DNA of 64,000 bases from Streptomyces sp. CB02923 (GTDB lineage Bacteria > Actinomycetota > Actinomycetes > Streptomycetales > Streptomycetaceae). Made by a program: the position numbers and the translations under genes. Every line of letters begins with the position of its first letter. Within the stretch, counting starts at the first letter, position 1. This document shows positions 55,746 to 64,000 of this stretch, one piece after another. The stretch is taken from NCBI RefSeq assembly GCF_001905005.1, contig NZ_LWKZ01000029.1, positions 131,564-195,563 of the forward strand, written 5' to 3'. Under the pieces are notes generated by a model. It did no database searches. It saw only the letters and a program-made list of their open reading frames with translations, and had not been told where the DNA came from.

Positions 55746-57512
55746 ATGCACCGCAAGCCCGGCACCATCAGCGACCAGAACCCCACCCCCGCCGACCGCA
55801 CCGGCGCGACCGCCGACGTCATCGTCGTCGGCGCCGGCCCCACCGGACTGCTGCTCGCCGGAGACCTCGCGGTCGCCGGACTCAACGTCACCCTGCTGGA
55901 GCGACGCGCCCCCGGCCTCAGCAACCTCACCCGCGCGCTGACCGTGCACACCCGCAGCCTCGAACAGCTCGACGCCCGCGGACTCGCCGACGAACTCGTG
56001 GCCGGCGGCCACGCACTACAGCGCCTCCAGCTCTTCGGCGGCGCCGTACTGAAGCCGTCCCGGCTGCCCTCCCGCTTCCCGTTCACGCTGATCACCCCGC
56101 AGTACGAGGTCGAGCGGCTGCTGGAGCGGCGCGCGCAGAAGGCCGGCGTCACCTTCCGGTACGGGGCCCGGGTGACCGGGCTGGACCAGGACACCCACGA
56201 GGTCCGGGCCCGCGTACGGGAGGAGGACGGGGCCACCGCGACGTACCGCGCGGCGTACCTGGTCGGCGCGGACGGGGTGCGCAGCGCCGTCCGCGAGGCC
56301 ATCGGCCTGCCCTTCCCCGGCCGGTCCGTGGTCAGCTCCATCGCCCTGGCCGACGTACGGCTCGACGAGCGGCCCGACGTCCCGCTGATCGCCAACGCCA
56401 CCGGCGACACCATCGCGCTCATCGCCGACTTCGGCGACGGCTGGTACCGCGTCATCGGCTGGGACCGCCGACGCCAGATACCCGAGGACGTCCCCGTCGA
56501 ACCCGACGAGATCCGCACGTACCTGCGCCTCGCCTTCGGCAGCGACTACGGGATGCACGACGTGCGGTGGACCTCCCGCTTCCACAGCGACGAACGCCAG
56601 GTGCCCCGCTACCGCGTCGGCCGCGCCTTCCTCGCCGGCGACGCCGCGCACGTCCACTCCCCCGCAGGCGGCCAGGGCATGAACACCGGCCTCCAGGACG
56701 CGGCCAACCTCAGCTGGAAGCTCGCCGCCGCGGTGCGCGGCGACGCACCCGACGGCCTGCTGGACAGCTACCACGACGAGCGCCACCCGGTGGGCAGGAT
56801 GGTGCTGCGCAGCAGCGGCACGCTCATCCGGGCGGCACAGCTGCGCAGCGCACCGGCGCGGGCGCTGCGCGCCGCGGGCGCCCGGCTGCTGAACGTGACA
56901 CCGCCGCTGGCGGACCTGGCGCTGTCGAAGATCAGCGGCGTGGGCATCGCGTACCCGGCCGGGCGCGGCGCCCACCCGCTCGCGGGCAAACGGGCCCCCG
57001 ACCTCCGGCTGGCGGGCGGCACCCGGCTGCACGAGGCGCTGCGGGGCGGGGCGTTCGTGCTGGTCACCCCGGTGGGCGAGACGCTGCCGGGGGGCGGGGA
57101 ACTGCCAGGGGGCGAGGTATTGCCGGGGGGCGAGGTACTGCCGGGGGGCGGGGAACTGTCGGGTGCGGATTTCGTGGGGGCGGAGCCCGCCTCGGGCGCC
57201 GGGGCCGTTCCGGACGCCGAGATCGTTCCGGACGCCGGAACCGTTCCGTACGCCGGGGCCGTCTCGTCGGAAGCCGCGGGCGTTCCGGGCGCCGGGCCAG
57301 CCCCGGACGCCGGGGCCGCCGTCGGTCCCCGGCTCGTCCGGGCCACCTGGGACAGCGCGCGGCGCACCGCGCTCCTCGTGCGCCCGGACGGCTACATCGC
57401 CTGGGCCACCGACGCGAGCGACCCGGCCGTACGCGCCGAGTCCCTGCGCGGCGCACTCGTCCACTGGACCGGCGCGGTCCTGACCGCGGCCCGCACCGCT
57501 GCCCGGTCCTGA
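55746..57512 (+). CDS. FAD-dependent aromatic monooxygenase (class A flavoprotein)
   Basis: 588-aa flavoprotein hydroxylase of the PHBH/rifampicin-monooxygenase type. FAD motif DVIVVGAGPTGLLLAGDLAVAG, DG motif YLVGADGVRSAVREAIG and GDAAHVHSPAGGQGMNTGLQDAANLSWKLA are present. The C-terminal thioredoxin-like domain is interrupted (about residues 445-520) by LPGGGE and VPDAG repeats. GGAGG precedes the ATG by 5 bases. Substrate may be a phenolic or antibiotic; it is probably induced through the TetR repressor. Confidence 0.92.
   Translation: MHRKPGTISDQNPTPADRTGATADVIVVGAGPTGLLLAGDLAVAGLNVTLLERRAPGLSNLTRALTVHTRSLEQLDARGLADELVAGGHALQRLQLFGGAVLKPSRLPSRFPFTLITPQYEVERLLERRAQKAGVTFRYGARVTGLDQDTHEVRARVREEDGATATYRAAYLVGADGVRSAVREAIGLPFPGRSVVSSIALADVRLDERPDVPLIANATGDTIALIADFGDGWYRVIGWDRRRQIPEDVPVEPDEIRTYLRLAFGSDYGMHDVRWTSRFHSDERQVPRYRVGRAFLAGDAAHVHSPAGGQGMNTGLQDAANLSWKLAAAVRGDAPDGLLDSYHDERHPVGRMVLRSSGTLIRAAQLRSAPARALRAAGARLLNVTPPLADLALSKISGVGIAYPAGRGAHPLAGKRAPDLRLAGGTRLHEALRGGAFVLVTPVGETLPGGGELPGGEVLPGGEVLPGGGELSGADFVGAEPASGAGAVPDAEIVPDAGTVPYAGAVSSEAAGVPGAGPAPDAGAAVGPRLVRATWDSARRTALLVRPDGYIAWATDASDPAVRAESLRGALVHWTGAVLTAARTAARS
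57083..57315 (+). repeat. 18-base in-frame repeats in FAD monooxygenase
   Basis: Two blocks: four copies of CTGCCGGGGGGCGGGGAA-like 18-mers (57083-57154), and three clear copies of an 18-mer coding for VPDAG-type hexads (57206-57260) with degenerate continuation. They encode low-complexity loops. Confidence 0.8.
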
Positions 57513-57543
57513 CCGCCACGCCGTGCCGCATCCGGTGCGGCCC

Positions 57544-57587
57544 GCGCGGACCCGTCCCCCGGCCATGAACGGGGGACGGGTCCGCGC
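57544..57587 (+). terminator. Hairpin terminator after FAD monooxygenase
   Basis: Perfect 17-bp stem, 57544-57560 with 57571-57587, loop 10 bases. Confidence 0.85.
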
Positions 57588-58119
57588 CGTCCTGTACGCC
57601 CGGCCGTCCCCGGGCCGGGCGGACGGACGCTCGCCGGGCCTGGCGGCCGTCCCGGATCCCGCAGCTGCCCGGATCGTGCCGCCCGCCACCGAAGTCCGCG
57701 GTCGCGCTGGAAGGTGAAACCGGTCCCCGAAGACGCGGGGCGGGCCGGGTGCGTCCACGTCCGCATCCGGGTGCACCGCAAGGAATTCGAGGTGGTCACC
57801 AGTTGTCCGCCGATCAACGGAAAGCCGCGCTTTCCCGCTCTGTCCGCCACCCGCCGATCAGCGTCGTGCCCCCCGGTAAAAGGGGAATCTAGGGACGCTC
57901 CTGGCGCCTGACAAGGGGCCCGGCCTGGGGATGTGACGCACCGTACGGTTTTTGGCCAGTGGTTCGCCCTTCACGTAGCGGTGCCCGTCAACACTTTTCC
58001 CTTTCCCGTCAATCCCCGCTTCCGGACAGACACCGCGGGCCGCGCCCGGCGGCATCCCGCCGCACCGGGCCTACCGGGCGCACCGGTCACACCGGAAGCG
58101 CCCTCCACCCCCTCCCGCC
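57588..58119. other. Intergenic region without recognised gene
   Basis: About 530 bases between convergent genes. Short ORFs here lack ribosome sites and coding character. Base composition falls in parts (for example 57940-58010), unlike the surrounding genes, so decayed sequence is possible. Nothing was recognised. Confidence 0.5.
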
Positions 58120-58848
58120 TCAGCCGATGATGTGCCGCAGATACGCCCGCGGGTCGGTGAGATAGCGGCGCCAGTGGTCGACGAGGGCCAGTTCGTCCCA
58201 CTCCACCGAGCGCATGCCGTGCTCACCGACCTCGACTATCTCCGCGCCGGGCAGGGCCGTGAGCAGCGGGGAGTGCGTGGCGCAGACGATCTGGGCGCCG
58301 CTGCGGCCCAACTCGTGCAGCACGCCGAGGAGTTCCAGGCAGGAGGAGAACGACAGCGCGGCCTCGGGCTCGTCGAGCACGTACAGCCCCGGCTGCCGGA
58401 ACTTCTCGCGGAACGCCATCAGGAACCCCTCGCCGTGGCTCATCTCCTCCGGCGCCCCCGACAGCCGCTCGCGGCCCAGCGCGTCCCACGCGGTCTCGGC
58501 GCGCAGGAAGAAGCCCCGCCTGCGCGTACGCGGCCCGCGGACCATCCGGCGGCCCGCCGTCGTCGCGTCGAAGCGGATGGCCGCGCCCAGCTCGGACGGC
58601 GCGCGCGAACTGGCGTACTTGTAACCTGCCGAGCCGCCGTACGAATCGAGCCCGAAGCCCTCCGCCAGGGCTTCGGCCAGCGTCGATTTGCCGGAGCCGT
58701 TCTCCCCCACGAGAAAGGTGACCGGCGCGCCGAATTTCAGCCCGTCCGCAGCCAACCGCCGGACGCACGGGACCGTCCAGGGCCAGCTGTCCCCGGTCTC
58801 CGCCCACGCTTCCTCGGAGCGATCCACGTACGCGCGTTCGATGAGCAT
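58120..58848 (-). CDS. AAA family ATPase (ABC-like, single gene)
   Basis: 242-aa ATPase resembling the RecF/OLD-like nucleotide-binding domains. Walker A is [23 protein letters not shown], the signature region [15 protein letters not shown], and Walker [28 protein letters not shown], with switch His CATHSPLL. No transmembrane partner is beside it, so a transport role is unlikely. ATG start. Confidence 0.87.
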   Translation of the reverse strand: MLIERAYVDRSEEAWAETGDSWPWTVPCVRRLAADGLKFGAPVTFLVGENGSGKSTLAEALAEGFGLDSYGGSAGYKYASSRAPSELGAAIRFDATTAGRRMVRGPRTRRRGFFLRAETAWDALGRERLSGAPEEMSHGEGFLMAFREKFRQPGLYVLDEPEAALSFSSCLELLGVLHELGRSGAQIVCATHSPLLTALPGAEIVEVGEHGMRSVEWDELALVDHWRRYLTDPRAYLRHIIG

Positions 58849-58984
58849 GTCTCGAAGCTCTCACACGCCACTGACAACCGCCCCGCACACCGGCCGCCGG
58901 TGCCCCCTCCAGTCCGCCCCAGGCCCCCCGCTCGCCCCTCCGAGCCACCAGAACCCCACCGCTCCCCCTCCTTACGCTGGGCAC

Positions 58985-59320
58985 ATGCTGATCGCCCGTT
59001 CCATCGCCCTCTTCGCCCTCGCCGCCCTCTTCGAGATCGGCGGAGCCTGGCTCGTCTGGCAGGGCGTGCGCGAACACCGCGGCTGGGCCTGGATCGGCGC
59101 GGGCGTCCTGGCCCTCGGCGTGTACGGCTTCGTCGCCACCCTCCAGCCGGACGCCGACTTCGGCCGCATCCTCGCCGCGTACGGCGGAGTCTTCGTCGCG
59201 GGCTCGCTGGCCTGGGGCATGGTCGCGGACGGCTACCGGCCGGACCGCTGGGACGTGGCCGGCGCGCTGATCTGCCTGGCCGGCATGGCTGTGATCATGT
59301 ACGCGCCCAGGGGCCGCTGA
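58985..59320 (+). CDS. YnfA/UPF0060 family membrane protein
   Basis: 111-aa four-helix protein: [23 protein letters not shown], then [48 protein letters not shown]. The family, related to small multidrug-resistance exporters, has uncertain substrates. ATG start. Confidence 0.93.
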   Translation: MLIARSIALFALAALFEIGGAWLVWQGVREHRGWAWIGAGVLALGVYGFVATLQPDADFGRILAAYGGVFVAGSLAWGMVADGYRPDRWDVAGALICLAGMAVIMYAPRGR

Positions 59321-59381
59321 CCGCGCGCATATCCTGCGTAGGCACCACGACCGTCGCCCGCAGCGCCCGAGGAGCCACCGC

Positions 59382-60164
59382 ATGACCGCCGTACCCGACG
59401 CGCCCGCCGCCCGTACCCGTACCGCCGTCGTCACCGGAGCCAGCAGCGGCATCGGTGCCGCGACCGCCCGCCGGCTGGCCGCCGAGGGCTACCGCCTCGT
59501 CCTCGCCGCCCGGCGCGAGGACCGCATCGAGGCGCTGGCCGCCGAGCTGCCCGGCGCCGAGGCCCACCGGCTCGACGTCACCGACCGCACCGCGGTGGAC
59601 GCCTTCGCCGCCCGCCTCCGGGAGCGCCACGACTCGGTGGACGTGCTGGTCAACAACGCCGGCGGAGCCCTCGGCGCCGACCCCGTCGCCACCGGCGACC
59701 CGGCCGACTGGCGCACGATGTACGAGGTCAACGTCCTCGGCGTGCTCAACGTCACCCAGGCCCTGCTGCCCGCCCTGACCGCCTCGGGGGACGGCACGGT
59801 CGTGGTCGTCTCCTCGACCGCGGGCCACGGCACCTACGAGGGCGGCGGCGGCTACGTCGCCGCCAAGCACGGCGCGCACGTCATCGCCGAGACGCTCCGG
59901 CTGGAACTGTGCGGCGAGCCCGTCCGGGTCATCGAGATCGCCCCCGGCATGGTCAAGACCGACGAGTTCGCCACCACCCGCTTCCGCGGCGACGCCGCCA
60001 AGGCCGCCAAGGTCTACGCGGGCGTGGCCGAGCCCCTCACCGCCGACGACGTCGCCGACACCGTCGGCTGGGCCGTCACCCGCCCCGCCCACGTCAACGT
60101 CGACCTCCTGGTCGTCCGCCCCCGCGCCCAGGCGTCCAACTCCAAGGTGCACCGGGCCTCCTGA
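59382..60164 (+). CDS. SDR family oxidoreductase
   Basis: 260-aa short-chain dehydrogenase: [40 protein letters not shown], and catalytic [23 protein letters not shown]. Resembles YdfG-type serine/3-hydroxy acid dehydrogenases ([16 protein letters not shown]). ATG start. Confidence 0.92.
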   Translation: MTAVPDAPAARTRTAVVTGASSGIGAATARRLAAEGYRLVLAARREDRIEALAAELPGAEAHRLDVTDRTAVDAFAARLRERHDSVDVLVNNAGGALGADPVATGDPADWRTMYEVNVLGVLNVTQALLPALTASGDGTVVVVSSTAGHGTYEGGGGYVAAKHGAHVIAETLRLELCGEPVRVIEIAPGMVKTDEFATTRFRGDAAKAAKVYAGVAEPLTADDVADTVGWAVTRPAHVNVDLLVVRPRAQASNSKVHRAS

Positions 60165-60196
60165 AGCCGTACGCAGCGCGCTCCCCGACGGGCCGC

Positions 60197-60232
60197 GCGG
60201 CCGCCGCGGAAAACCGTTGGCGCGGCGGCCGC
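60197..60232 (+). terminator. Hairpin after SDR gene
   Basis: Perfect 12-bp stem GCGGCCGCCGCG (60197-60208) with CGCGGCGGCCGC (60221-60232). Confidence 0.75.
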
Positions 60233-60535
60233 CCCCGCCCGTACCGTTTCCGGAGTCGGCGCACCCGCGCGCCGTCGCACGTGCCCGACTTCGCACGTGT
60301 CCCTCTCTCGGGCCCCGCCCCGGAAAGCAGTGTCTATGCCCCGGCCGGCGCTGAGCGCGCCTCACCACCGCGCGGACGAACCCCGCCGCTGACCTTCGCC
60401 GTCTCCGGCCGCCGTCCGCCACGCCGGCCCGGCCGCACCCGCCTTCGCGCGGTGCCGCCCGCTGCCCGCACGACCGAGGCCCGCTCGGCCTGCTCCCGCT
60501 GCCACTTCCCACGTTTTCCGGCAAGGAGTCCCCGA
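60233..60535. other. Intergenic region upstream of RNHCP genes
   Basis: About 300 bases after the SDR terminator. The open frames here are shadows without ribosome sites. The promoter of the RNHCP pair should lie here; AAGGAG at 60523-60528 is the ribosome site of the first gene. Confidence 0.5.
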
Positions 60536-60919
60536 GTGCTGTCCGACAGCCCCGACCGTTTCCACCGTCCGAACCCGCTCCCGCGCACCGACACCTTCAC
60601 CTGCGTCCGGTGCGGACTGACCGTCACCACCCTCGACCCGGCCGGCAACCGCCGCAACCACTGCCCCAGCTGCCTGCACTCCCGGCACGTACGGGACGCG
60701 GTCGAGGGCGGCCCGTCCACCTGCCGGTCCCGGATGTCGCCGATCGCCATCGCGGTGCTGCGCACCGGCGACTGGATGGTCATCCACCGGTGCACCCGCT
60801 GCGACGAGCTGACGTCCAGTCCGGTCTCCCCGGACGACAACCAGCTGATCCTGATGCGGATGGCGGTCCGGCCGCTGGCCCAGCCGCCGTTCCCGCTCGA
60901 AGCGTTCGGCGACCTGTGA
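60536..60919 (+). CDS. RNHCP domain protein 1
   Basis: 127-aa protein with a zinc-ribbon-like set: FTCVRCGLTV (CxxC), RRNHCPSCLHSRHV (the RNHCP motif, CxxC) and HRCTRCDELTSSPVSPDDNQLILMRMAVRPLA. Function of RNHCP proteins is unknown. AAGGAG lies 8 bases before the GTG start. A second copy follows 18 bases downstream, so the pair arose by duplication. Confidence 0.87.
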   Translation: MLSDSPDRFHRPNPLPRTDTFTCVRCGLTVTTLDPAGNRRNHCPSCLHSRHVRDAVEGGPSTCRSRMSPIAIAVLRTGDWMVIHRCTRCDELTSSPVSPDDNQLILMRMAVRPLAQPPFPLEAFGDL

Positions 60920-60937
60920 GCGGGGAGTGACGAGACC

Positions 60938-61354
60938 ATGCCACGACGCCGTACCCCGGGACAGCAGCGCCGCGCCCAGCGGCCCAAGGACGTCCTCCAC
61001 GGGCCGGGCGGCGCGTCCGGCGACACGTTCCGCTGCGTCGGATGCCGCCTGGAGGTCCCGCTGGCCGCACCGGGCACCGCCCACCGCAACCACTGCCCGC
61101 ACTGCCTGGCCAGCCGCCACGTGGACCGCAGGATCCCGGGCGACCGGTCCGCGGCCTGCGGCGGCCGGATGCAAGCCCTGTGCCTGACCACCCGGCAGGA
61201 CGGGGAGTGGCTGCTGATCCACCAGTGCCTGGCCTGCGACGAGCTGAGCACCAACCGCACCGCGGGCGACGACAACGCCCTGGCCCTGATACGCCTGGCC
61301 GTCCGGCCCCTGGCCGACACCGGGATGCCCGTACGGGCGCTGATCACCCTGTGA
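60938..61354 (+). CDS. RNHCP domain protein 2
   Basis: 138-aa paralog of the preceding protein: FRCVGCRLEVPLAAPGTAHRNHCPHCLASRHVDR, then CGGRMQALCLTTR and HQCLACDELSTNRTAGDDNALALIRLAVRPLA. The N-terminal 28 residues are basic (RRRTPGQQRRAQRPKD). It ends just before a very stable hairpin, and rtcB runs toward it. Confidence 0.87.
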   Translation: MPRRRTPGQQRRAQRPKDVLHGPGGASGDTFRCVGCRLEVPLAAPGTAHRNHCPHCLASRHVDRRIPGDRSAACGGRMQALCLTTRQDGEWLLIHQCLACDELSTNRTAGDDNALALIRLAVRPLADTGMPVRALITL

Positions 61355-61358
61355 AAAA

Positions 61359-61396
61359 GCCGGGGCCCGGACCGGAAAACCGGTCCGGGCCCCGGC
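61359..61396. terminator. Bidirectional hairpin between RNHCP pair and rtcB
   Basis: Perfect 17-bp stem (61359-61375 with 61380-61396) and an AAAA loop. On the minus strand it can also end rtcB. Confidence 0.9.
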
Positions 61397-61425
61397 CCAG
61401 GGCGCGCGGCCCCGGGTGGCCGCGC

Positions 61426-62619
61426 TCAGCCCTTCACGCACACCACCTGCTTGAGCTTGGCCACGACCTCCACCAGGTCCCGCTGCTGGTCGATGACCTT
61501 CTCGATCGGCTTGTACGCGCCCGGGATCTCGTCCACGACGCCGGAGTCCTTGCGGCACTCCACGCCCCGCGTCTGCTCCTCCAGGTCCCGCGTCGAGAAA
61601 CGCTTCTTCGCCGCGTTGCGGCTCATCTTCCGGCCGGCGCCGTGCGACGCGGAGTTGAAGGACGCCGGGTTTCCGAGGCCCTTGACGATGTACGAGCCGG
61701 TGCCCATCGAGCCGGGGATGATGCCGTAGTCGCCGCTCCCGGCGCGGATCGCGCCCTTGCGCGTCACGAGCAGGTCCAGGCCGTCGTACCGCTCCTCCGC
61801 CACGTAGTTGTGGTGGCAGGAGATCACCGGCTCGAACGTCGGCTTCGCCTTCTGGAACTCCTTGCGGACGACGTCCTGGAAGAGGGCCATCATGATCGCG
61901 CGGTTGTGCTTGGCGTACTCCTGCGCCCAGAAGAGGTCGTTGCGGTACGCCGCCATCTGCGGGGTGTCCGCGATGAAGACGGCGAGGTCGCGGTCGACCA
62001 GCCCCTGGTTGTGCGGCAGCTGCTGCGCCTGGCCGATGTGGAAGTCGGCCAGTTCCTTGCCGATGTTGCGGGAGCCGGAGTGCAGCATCAGCCACACCGA
62101 GCCGGACTCGTCGAGGCAGAACTCGATGAAGTGGTTGCCGCCGCCGAGCGACCCCATCTGCTTGACGGCCCGGTCCTCGCGGAACCTGACCGCTTCCGCC
62201 ACCCCGCCGAAGCGGGCCCAGAAGTCGCTCCAGCCGCTCGTCGCCAGGCCGTGCAGGCGGCGCGGGTCCACCGGGTCGTCGTGCATGGCCCGGCCGACCG
62301 GGATGGCCTCCTCGATCTTGGAGCGGAGGCGGGACAGGTCGCCGGGCAGGTCGTCGGCGGTGAGCGAGGTCCGGACGGCGCTCATCCCGCACCCGATGTC
62401 GACGCCGACGGCCGCCGGGCAGACCGCGCCGTGCATGGCGATCACCGATCCGACCGTCGCACCCTTGCCGTAATGCACGTCCGGCATCACGGCCAGGCCC
62501 TTGATCCATGGCAGGGTGGCCACGTTGCGCAGCTGCTGCATGGCCACGCCCTCGACCGTGGACGGGTCCGCCCACATCCGGATCGGAACCTTCGCTCCGG
62601 GCACTTCGGTGTACGACAT
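61426..62619 (-). CDS. rtcB: RNA-splicing ligase RtcB
   Basis: 397-aa GTP-dependent RNA ligase that seals 2',3'-cyclic phosphate to 5'-OH ends in RNA repair and tRNA processing. MPDVHYGKGATVGSVIAMHG, metal-site GVDIGCGMSAVRTSLTADDLPG, MGSLGGGNHFIEFCLDE, HSGSRNIGKELADFHI and the guanylylated His in SASHGAGRKMSRNAAKKRFS are present. ATG start. The upstream region 62620-62780 is AT-rich and holds its promoter. Confidence 0.95.
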   Translation of the reverse strand: MSYTEVPGAKVPIRMWADPSTVEGVAMQQLRNVATLPWIKGLAVMPDVHYGKGATVGSVIAMHGAVCPAAVGVDIGCGMSAVRTSLTADDLPGDLSRLRSKIEEAIPVGRAMHDDPVDPRRLHGLATSGWSDFWARFGGVAEAVRFREDRAVKQMGSLGGGNHFIEFCLDESGSVWLMLHSGSRNIGKELADFHIGQAQQLPHNQGLVDRDLAVFIADTPQMAAYRNDLFWAQEYAKHNRAIMMALFQDVVRKEFQKAKPTFEPVISCHHNYVAEERYDGLDLLVTRKGAIRAGSGDYGIIPGSMGTGSYIVKGLGNPASFNSASHGAGRKMSRNAAKKRFSTRDLEEQTRGVECRKDSGVVDEIPGAYKPIEKVIDQQRDLVEVVAKLKQVVCVKG

Positions 62620-62780
62620 AATTTCCCCATTCCCCCGAAAAACAATAAATAGCAAAAGCCGGACAAGGAGTCTGATCAAGGACAGGGGACCGGCGTATGC
62701 GGCAGAACGTGCGGTAGACATTGTGTCCATCCGCCGCCTGGCCGCGGCAACCAGATTTCCTACGGAAGGAGCCGGGAACG

Positions 62781-63701
62781 GTGCAGCGAAGGGCGTTCGT
62801 ACCGGGTACCGCGCTGGCGACCGCGGCAGCGCTGGCCGCCACGCTCACCGCCTGCACCGGCAGCTCCGCATCCGGCGGCGGCGCCGACGACACCAAGAGC
62901 GGCGGCTCGGCCGCCACGAGCACGTCCGCCGAGCCCGGCAAGTACAAGACGCTCCCCGAGCCCTGCGGCCTGCCCGGCAAGGGCATCCTGCGCCGGCTGC
63001 TCCCGCCCGGCGGCGCGGAGAGCCCGCAGGACGCCGAGAAGGTCTACGCGGGCAGCGCCGACATCACGTACGACACGGACCGCCGCGTCGGCTGCCGCTG
63101 GAAGCGCGAGGCCCCCGACGGCACCCGCCACCTCACCCTCGACTTCGAGCGGGTCGTCTCCTACGACCCCGCGGTCAGCGACGACGACAAGGCGCAGAGC
63201 GTCTACGGGAAGAAGGAGCTCGCCGCCGAGCTGCCCCCCGGCGGCAGTACGACCCCCACCCCCACCCCGTCCACCGGCAAGGACGGGCAGCCCGGGACGG
63301 AGACCGGCGGCGGCCAGGAGACCGGCGGCGGCCAAGGGACCGACGGCAGCCAGGAGACCGGAAAGGGCACCGACGGCGGCAAGGCGTCCCTCGCCCCCTC
63401 CACGCCCCCGCCCTCCCCGTCCTCCCCGTCGGGCAAGGGCGCGAGCGACTCGCCCGGCGCCGCCATCGCCCCGCGCGTCCTGGACGGCCTCGGCGACGCC
63501 GCGTTCCTCAACGACAAACTGATCACCGCCGACAGCGGCGTGCACCGTGACGTCACCATCGTCTTCCGCTCCTCGAACGTCATCGTGACCATCGGCTACG
63601 ACCAGTGGTCGGCCGACAAGACGACCATGCCCGACAGCAAGGACCTCCAGGACAAGGCGCAGGCACTGGCCCAGGAACTGGCCGACCGCTTCAACGAATA
63701 G
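62781..63701 (+). CDS. DUF3558-like secreted lipoprotein
   Basis: 306-aa lipoprotein with lipobox ATLTACTGS. The conserved core PEPCGLPGKGILRRLLP ... VGCRWKREAPDGTRHLTLDFERV and the end DVTIVFRSSNVIVTIGYDQWSAD look like DUF3558. The middle is Gly/Ser/Thr/Pro-rich. GTG start with GAAGGAG upstream. Cell-envelope location, function unknown. Confidence 0.8.
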   Translation: MQRRAFVPGTALATAAALAATLTACTGSSASGGGADDTKSGGSAATSTSAEPGKYKTLPEPCGLPGKGILRRLLPPGGAESPQDAEKVYAGSADITYDTDRRVGCRWKREAPDGTRHLTLDFERVVSYDPAVSDDDKAQSVYGKKELAAELPPGGSTTPTPTPSTGKDGQPGTETGGGQETGGGQGTDGSQETGKGTDGGKASLAPSTPPPSPSSPSGKGASDSPGAAIAPRVLDGLGDAAFLNDKLITADSGVHRDVTIVFRSSNVIVTIGYDQWSADKTTMPDSKDLQDKAQALAQELADRFNE

Positions 63702-63901
63702 CCTGGTTTGTCCGGCGAGTAACGTCACGAATCGCCCTCCGGCCGCCCTCCGCCGCGTACCGTGTGCCCCCGAGCCCCGCGCGCGGCAGCGTCGCCGCGC
63801 GCCCCCGAAGGACGTACCGCACGCGGACCGCACCCGGACCGCGGACGGCACCCGACGGCGTCCCTGCGACGCGCCGAACGACGACGAACAGCGAAGGAAC
63901 C

Positions 63902-64000
63902 ATGCACCGTTCAGCCAAGCGACTCGCCAGCCTCCTCGCCTGCGCAGCCGTACCGGTGATGCTCGTCGCCGGCTGCTCCTCCGACGACGACTCCGGCAAG
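63902..64000 (+). CDS. Lipoprotein, N-terminal part (cut by window edge)
   Basis: 33 codons visible: MHRSAKRLASLLACAAVPVM then LVAGCSSDDDSGK, a signal peptide with lipobox VAGC. GAAGGAACC before the ATG is the ribosome site. It follows the DUF3558-like gene by 200 bases and may be a second member of that family. Confidence 0.7.
   Translation, partial: MHRSAKRLASLLACAAVPVMLVAGCSSDDDSGK

Noticed and set aside
57714-57911. 65-codon plus-strand ORF
   Set aside because: No ribosome site, no domain, weak third-position bias, in a gene-poor gap.

Overview
The window is high-GC actinobacterial DNA and almost certainly Streptomyces. The gene set points there: a nuoA-N type complex I operon, the futalosine route to menaquinone, a System II (Res/Ccs) cytochrome c maturation cluster, many GTG/TTG starts, AGGAGG-type ribosome sites and GTGA/ATGA stop-start overlaps. 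I saw no tRNA, rRNA, CRISPR array or insertion sequence. It reads as chromosomal core DNA with strain-variable coding repeats.

Layout. 1-8037 (minus): 5' half of the complex I operon (nuoA-B-C-D-E-F-G-H, nuoH cut by the window edge), with a Rex-type operator upstream of nuoA. 8818-14238: an NlpC/P60 cell-wall hydrolase, a secreted Lys/Ala-rich protein with a RelA/SpoT-like synthetase domain, a winged-helix regulator and a DUF418 membrane protein. 14342-22782: geranylgeranyl reductase-like flavoprotein, GNAT, menG, Uma2 protein, a barrel-less amidohydrolase-like protein, mqnC, a secreted esterase and mqnA. 23032-31333: cold-shock protein, AraC regulator, secretory lipase, and a lipid block (long-chain acyl-CoA ligase, MaoC hydratase, TetR, alpha/beta hydrolase). 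31446-33545: a DAACS symporter behind a Cys-rich leader peptide, and a DUF4229 protein. 33772-40344: GNAT, mqnE, Lrp/AsnC regulator, a 46-aa ORF, UbiX-like (mqnM-type), rhomboid protease, MqnP-type prenyltransferase and UbiD-like (mqnL-type) decarboxylase. 40433-43004: PLDc_N protein, a deaminase coupled to an Fe(II) oxygenase, and an SRPBCC protein. 43061-47272: ccsB-resB-ccdA-resA. 47396-53576: deacetylase-like lipoprotein, histidine phosphatase, hemL, a conserved hypothetical, serine hydrolase, STAS protein and a small membrane protein. 53598-57512: SDR, cupin, TetR and a divergent FAD monooxygenase. 58120-64000: AAA ATPase, YnfA, SDR, two RNHCP proteins, RtcB RNA ligase and DUF3558-like lipoproteins, the last cut by the window edge.

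The common theme is respiration. Complex I reduces menaquinone, mqn genes plus menG make it, the geranylgeranyl reductase-like enzyme is a candidate for saturating its side chain, Res/Ccs proteins mature the c-type cytochromes that use it, and HemL feeds heme. mqnB, mqnD and the aminofutalosine deaminase are not in the window. The least expected items are the secreted RelA/SpoT-like protein, the Cys-rich leader plus overlapping palindromes before the DAACS transporter, the RNHCP pair facing rtcB, the four-copy operator before the FAD monooxygenase, and short in-frame coding repeats in many unrelated genes.
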